Positions 60,964-64,000 of a stretch of DNA of 64,000 nt are shown here, in pieces. The stretch lies in contig JAFYIZ010000004.1 in assembly GCA_017538365.1 (NCBI GenBank), positions 39,765-103,764 on the forward strand, in the 5' to 3' direction. The notes under the pieces are model-generated. The model ran no database searches, had not been told where the DNA came from, and saw nothing but the letters and a program-made list of their open reading frames with translations. The first letter of the stretch is position 1, and each line of letters opens with the position of its first letter. The position numbers and the translations under genes are program-made. This DNA is from a bacterium. Its GTDB lineage: Bacteria > UBP6 > UBA1177.

Positions 60964-62532
60964 ATGCGTAGATTTCCGATAATATTTTTTGTGTTTGTGC
61001 TGATTTTTTCTATTTCTTGCGAAAATAAACTTTCCGGTCCTGCTCAGGAAATTTCTGACGAAGACAGCGATACTGCTCATGACGGCGATACCGGTGAAAC
61101 GCCTGATGACGATGCCGACACGGAGCAAGGATCTCTTTTCAATCTGAAAGTCGAGGGAAACGAGAAAAATTCTCTTTCATGCAGGCTCACTTTTTCGACT
61201 GCGGACAAGAAGAAAACTTTCGTAAAATATTACGCGCCTACTCATGCAGGTTATAAAATCGGTGAAGAAACGGCAAAAAACGACCACTATTTCTTTCTCT
61301 GGGGAATGAGGGAAAACCTTGATTACACCATTGAAATCTATTCGGATGAAGAAACACCGGAGCTTATTGCAACAACTGAATTTCATTCAGGATTTATCCC
61401 TCAATCGATTTATCCTGTTCACCTTGTCACAAATGAAAAAGAGAGTGTTCAACCTAGATTTCTTCTTATGACGCAGACCACGAATACGGAGCCCTATATT
61501 AATGAGAATCCTGCAATAATCATGGTAGACACAGACGGTTTTATTGTTTGGTATTACGAATACTACGGCTTGGAAGGCGCACTTTTATCTGATACTACAT
61601 ACCGCGAAGGAACAAAAACAATTGTTTCTGGAATCAATAAGGAACTTTCTTTGGCCGAAATTCCTTACGAAGAGGGGTTTGAAATAGATCTTGAGGGAAA
61701 TACTGTCTGGGAATCACCAGATATCGCAAGTTATTCTTACGGTGAGACGGGATGGCACCATCAATATTCCATCCTTGACGATGATACCGTGCTTTATATC
61801 GGTGCGGAATATCTGAATAACAACACTATAATTTCCGACAAAATCATCAATGTTGACAAAAATTACAACGAACTTTGGTCATGGGCTTATACAGATACTT
61901 TTGTTCCGCCTGAAGAATGTCCTCCTACTTCAATAATTTATGACTACTTTTGTGATTGGACACATACGAATTATGTCACCATGCTGAAAGATGAAGGTGT
62001 TGTCTATATCAATTCTCCCCGGCTCGGTTTTTACAAAATGGACCTGAATACAAAGAAAATTCTGTGGAAATTCGGCGAGGACGGTGATTTTATCATGCTT
62101 TCGGACAATGAATTTCCTTGGACTGATTTCACTCATACGCCGCAACTGTTGAGAGACGGTTCGGTTCTGCACATTCTGTTTTTCGACAACGGACTGAAAA
62201 AAAGATACTATTCAAGAGTTATAGAATACAAAATCAACGAAGATACCATGACTGCTGAAATTACTTTCGAATATGACGGAAGAGATGCCGGACACGGTTG
62301 GTTTGCCGATCAGGGATGGGGTATTGTCCATTATATGGAAAACGGTAATATTTTGGTTGGTACGGGGTTTGTCGATCCACCTGAAAAATCATCGATTTTC
62401 GAGATTACACGTGATGCCAGAGTCGTTTGGGAACTTGAAAACTACCGAAATGAAGATTTTATGGTTGAAATATATAAATTTGACAAATTTATACCTCCAT
62501 TGGAGTTCATGGATGAACAGAAAAATTATTAG
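60964..62532 (+). CDS. Arylsulfotransferase-like lipoprotein, paralogue 1
   Basis: Predicted surface or periplasmic lipoprotein related to bacterial arylsulfotransferases (ASST), which move sulfate from one phenol to another. The 522-residue protein starts at ATG 60964; an in-frame ATG nine codons earlier lies in the leader. The lipobox is SISC (Cys18), followed by an Asp-rich linker (DSDTAHDGDTGETPDDDADT). A beta-sandwich-like segment is followed by beta-propeller blades: VDTDGFIVWYYEY, LEGNTVWESPD, GWHHQYSILDDDTVLYIG, NVDKNYNELWSWAY, CDWTHTNYV and FTHTPQLL. The His residues in HHQ, WTHTN and THT match the spacing of ASST active-site His, but catalysis is not proven. It overlaps its paralogue by 20 bp. 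Confidence 0.72.
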   Translation: MRRFPIIFFVFVLIFSISCENKLSGPAQEISDEDSDTAHDGDTGETPDDDADTEQGSLFNLKVEGNEKNSLSCRLTFSTADKKKTFVKYYAPTHAGYKIGEETAKNDHYFFLWGMRENLDYTIEIYSDEETPELIATTEFHSGFIPQSIYPVHLVTNEKESVQPRFLLMTQTTNTEPYINENPAIIMVDTDGFIVWYYEYYGLEGALLSDTTYREGTKTIVSGINKELSLAEIPYEEGFEIDLEGNTVWESPDIASYSYGETGWHHQYSILDDDTVLYIGAEYLNNNTIISDKIINVDKNYNELWSWAYTDTFVPPEECPPTSIIYDYFCDWTHTNYVTMLKDEGVVYINSPRLGFYKMDLNTKKILWKFGEDGDFIMLSDNEFPWTDFTHTPQLLRDGSVLHILFFDNGLKKRYYSRVIEYKINEDTMTAEITFEYDGRDAGHGWFADQGWGIVHYMENGNILVGTGFVDPPEKSSIFEITRDARVVWELENYRNEDFMVEIYKFDKFIPPLEFMDEQKNY

Positions 62533-64000
62533 TCTACTGATTTTATTTATATTTTTTCTCATATCCTGTGAAAACAAAATTAATAATAAAGAAGTTGATG
62601 AACCTGATGAAGATGCCGACACGGTTCAGGAATTGCTTTTCAATCTGAAAGTCGAGGAAAACAATAAAAATGTTCTTTCATGCAGGCTCACTTTTTCGAC
62701 TGCGGATAAGAAAAAAACTTTTGTGAAATATTACTCAACAAATCATGCAGGCTATAAAATTGCGGAAGAAACGGAGAAAAACGACCACTATTTTTTCCTC
62801 TGGGGAATGAGGGAAAATCTCAATTACACAATTGAAATCTATTCGGACGAAGAAACACCGGAGCTTCTTGCAACAACCGAATTCCATTCAGGGAAAATCC
62901 CGAGTTCCATTTTCCCTCTGCTCCTTGTCGCAAACGAAAAAGAAAGCGTACAGCAAGGTTTCTTGATAGTGACGCAGCAGGCTGCGCCAGATGAGGAAAG
63001 AATGGAACCTATAGTCTTCATGGTCGATACCGACGGTTTCGTAGTCTGGTATTTTGAGCACTATCTTCCCGGTTTTTCGCTTTTGACCGATCCGTCCTAC
63101 CGCAAAAAAACTAATACTATGCTTCTAGGTATTCAGAAATGGCAGATGGAAGACGTATTGAGTGAAGAAGGAATAGAAATCGATATGGAAGGGAATATCG
63201 TCTGGAAATCACCGTACATTCCATGGACTTTGTACGGCGAGACGACATGGCATCATATCTACCGGGCTCTCGATGACGACACGCTCCTTCTGGTCCGCTC
63301 ACAGTATGATGACCGTGTGATCAGCGACAGAATTGTGAATGTTGACAGGGACTATAATGAACTTTGGAGCTGGGGATATTTCGATTCTCCGGATTACTTC
63401 GACACAGTTGAATGTTCCGAGATGTCCGAGTACTGGTGCGACTGGACCCACAACAATGCCGCTATAATGCTTAAAGAGGAGAATATTTTATATTTCAACT
63501 CTCTTTGGCTGGGTTTTTTCAAAATGGATATGAACACCAAAGAAATTTTGTGGAAATTCGGCAAAGACGGTGATTTCACAATGCTTTCCGAGCATCCTTT
63601 CCCTTGGCCGGCAAATACGCACGACCCTAAATTCTTTGATTCTTCAAGAAAGAGGCTGCTTTTTTTCGATAACGGAATAACAGAGCGTTTTTATTCAAGA
63701 ATCATCGAATATGAGATAAATGAGGAGACAATGACTGCCGAAATAACTTTTGAATATGACGGAATTGATTCAGGACACGGTTGGTACTCCTATGCCGGAT
63801 GGGGAGATGTCGATTACCTTGAAAACGGAAACTTTCTTGTTACGAAAGGACTTGTCGATGATTCGCAAAACTCCACGATTTTTGAAGTCACACGTGACGG
63901 AAGAATCGTCTGGGAGATTTACACCTATCAGGAAGAAGGTTTTATGATAGAACTTTACAATACCGAGAAATTCATGCCGCCGCTGGAATTTCTTAAATAA
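62513..64000 (+). CDS. Arylsulfotransferase-like lipoprotein, paralogue 2
   Basis: The 495-residue protein ends exactly at the window edge with TAA. Start ATG 62513 has GGAG (62502-62505) seven bases upstream inside the first paralogue; the frame is open further upstream but that part is only the other gene read out of frame. Lipobox LISC (Cys17), a shorter acidic linker (EVDEPDEDADT), and the same blade order as paralogue 1: LSCRLTFSTADKKKTFVKYY is shared exactly, as are the HH, DWTHNN and THDPKFF His motifs. The two are a recent tandem duplication with diverged linkers. Substrates are unknown; the lipid anchor is unlike the soluble periplasmic AssT of enterobacteria. Confidence 0.72.
   Translation: MNRKIISLLILFIFFLISCENKINNKEVDEPDEDADTVQELLFNLKVEENNKNVLSCRLTFSTADKKKTFVKYYSTNHAGYKIAEETEKNDHYFFLWGMRENLNYTIEIYSDEETPELLATTEFHSGKIPSSIFPLLLVANEKESVQQGFLIVTQQAAPDEERMEPIVFMVDTDGFVVWYFEHYLPGFSLLTDPSYRKKTNTMLLGIQKWQMEDVLSEEGIEIDMEGNIVWKSPYIPWTLYGETTWHHIYRALDDDTLLLVRSQYDDRVISDRIVNVDRDYNELWSWGYFDSPDYFDTVECSEMSEYWCDWTHNNAAIMLKEENILYFNSLWLGFFKMDMNTKEILWKFGKDGDFTMLSEHPFPWPANTHDPKFFDSSRKRLLFFDNGITERFYSRIIEYEINEETMTAEITFEYDGIDSGHGWYSYAGWGDVDYLENGNFLVTKGLVDDSQNSTIFEVTRDGRIVWEIYTYQEEGFMIELYNTEKFMPPLEFLK

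Noticed and set aside
62273-62512. 80-residue N-terminal extension of the second arylsulfotransferase-like protein
   Set aside because: It is the first paralogue read in another frame; a lipoprotein signal begins precisely at ATG 62513 with GGAG upstream.
1-64000. CRISPR arrays, tRNA/rRNA genes, insertion sequences, integrases
   Set aside because: None seen: no regularly spaced repeats, no tRNA-like cloverleaf noticed between genes, and no transposase or integrase frame.

Overview
This 64 kb window is a chromosomal segment of an uncultured-looking, Gram-negative, anaerobic, probably fermentative bacterium. The Gram-negative envelope is shown by an Omp85 protein with about seven POTRA domains, apolipoprotein N-acyltransferase, a Slt-type lytic transglycosylase and many lipoproteins. 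Anaerobic life is suggested by a rubrerythrin / superoxide reductase / oxygen-reducing flavoprotein / rubredoxin operon. Phosphotransbutyrylase and butyrate kinase point to butyrate or another acyl-phosphate product. Cys-rich DUF1566 lipoproteins, Asp-rich linkers after the lipid-anchored Cys, and a receiver-like protein with a conserved-looking tail resemble uncultured deltaproteobacteria/Myxococcota-like lineages; that placement is inference. No rRNA, tRNA, CRISPR array, insertion sequence or prophage is visible.

Layout. 1-6.6 kb: end of a DUF1566 surface protein, then uvrC and mfd (convergent DNA-repair genes). 6.8-14.7 kb, plus strand: rluD-like pseudouridine synthase, pseudo-receiver protein, ruvX, yhbY, Omp85 protein, GH13 lipoprotein. 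14.7-18.6 kb: yciO, a degenerate P-type-ATPase-like membrane protein, a CPBP protease, purine nucleoside phosphorylase, cytidine deaminase. 18.7-22 kb: rbr, dfx, roo, rubredoxin, truB. 22-35 kb, minus strand: single-domain glycogen-synthase-like protein, serS, rimO, TSUP permease, cstA, lnt, ybeY, pgpH, SLC12-type transporter. 35-46.6 kb, minus strand: two beta-helix lipoproteins, slt, rlmH, rsfS and four secreted or outer-membrane proteins of unknown role. 46.7-50.4 kb: gmd and the fabD-acpP-fabF fatty-acid genes. 50.4-52.6 kb: a decayed intergenic region with one 59-codon gene, a lipoprotein gene whose promoter spacer carries a G8 tract, and an LPP20-like protein. 52.7-60.8 kb: ptb, buk, a UDG-superfamily protein, tmk, a lipoprotein, mutS2, aminopeptidase P. 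60.9-64 kb: two tandem arylsulfotransferase-like lipoproteins.

Regulatory reading. About sixteen intergenic regions can be aligned by eye to a sigma70-like promoter TTGNNN-16 bp-TANAAT. The -10 is usually followed by a short G/C block and then a T-run at the expected start of the transcript. This pattern decided several gene starts: rluD at a TTG (6886), mfd at 6646, gmd at 46772. It also exposes a likely slippage-controlled promoter at 51669-51696. Three intergenic spots carry a family of nested palindromes whose outer stems differ in sequence but stay self-complementary.
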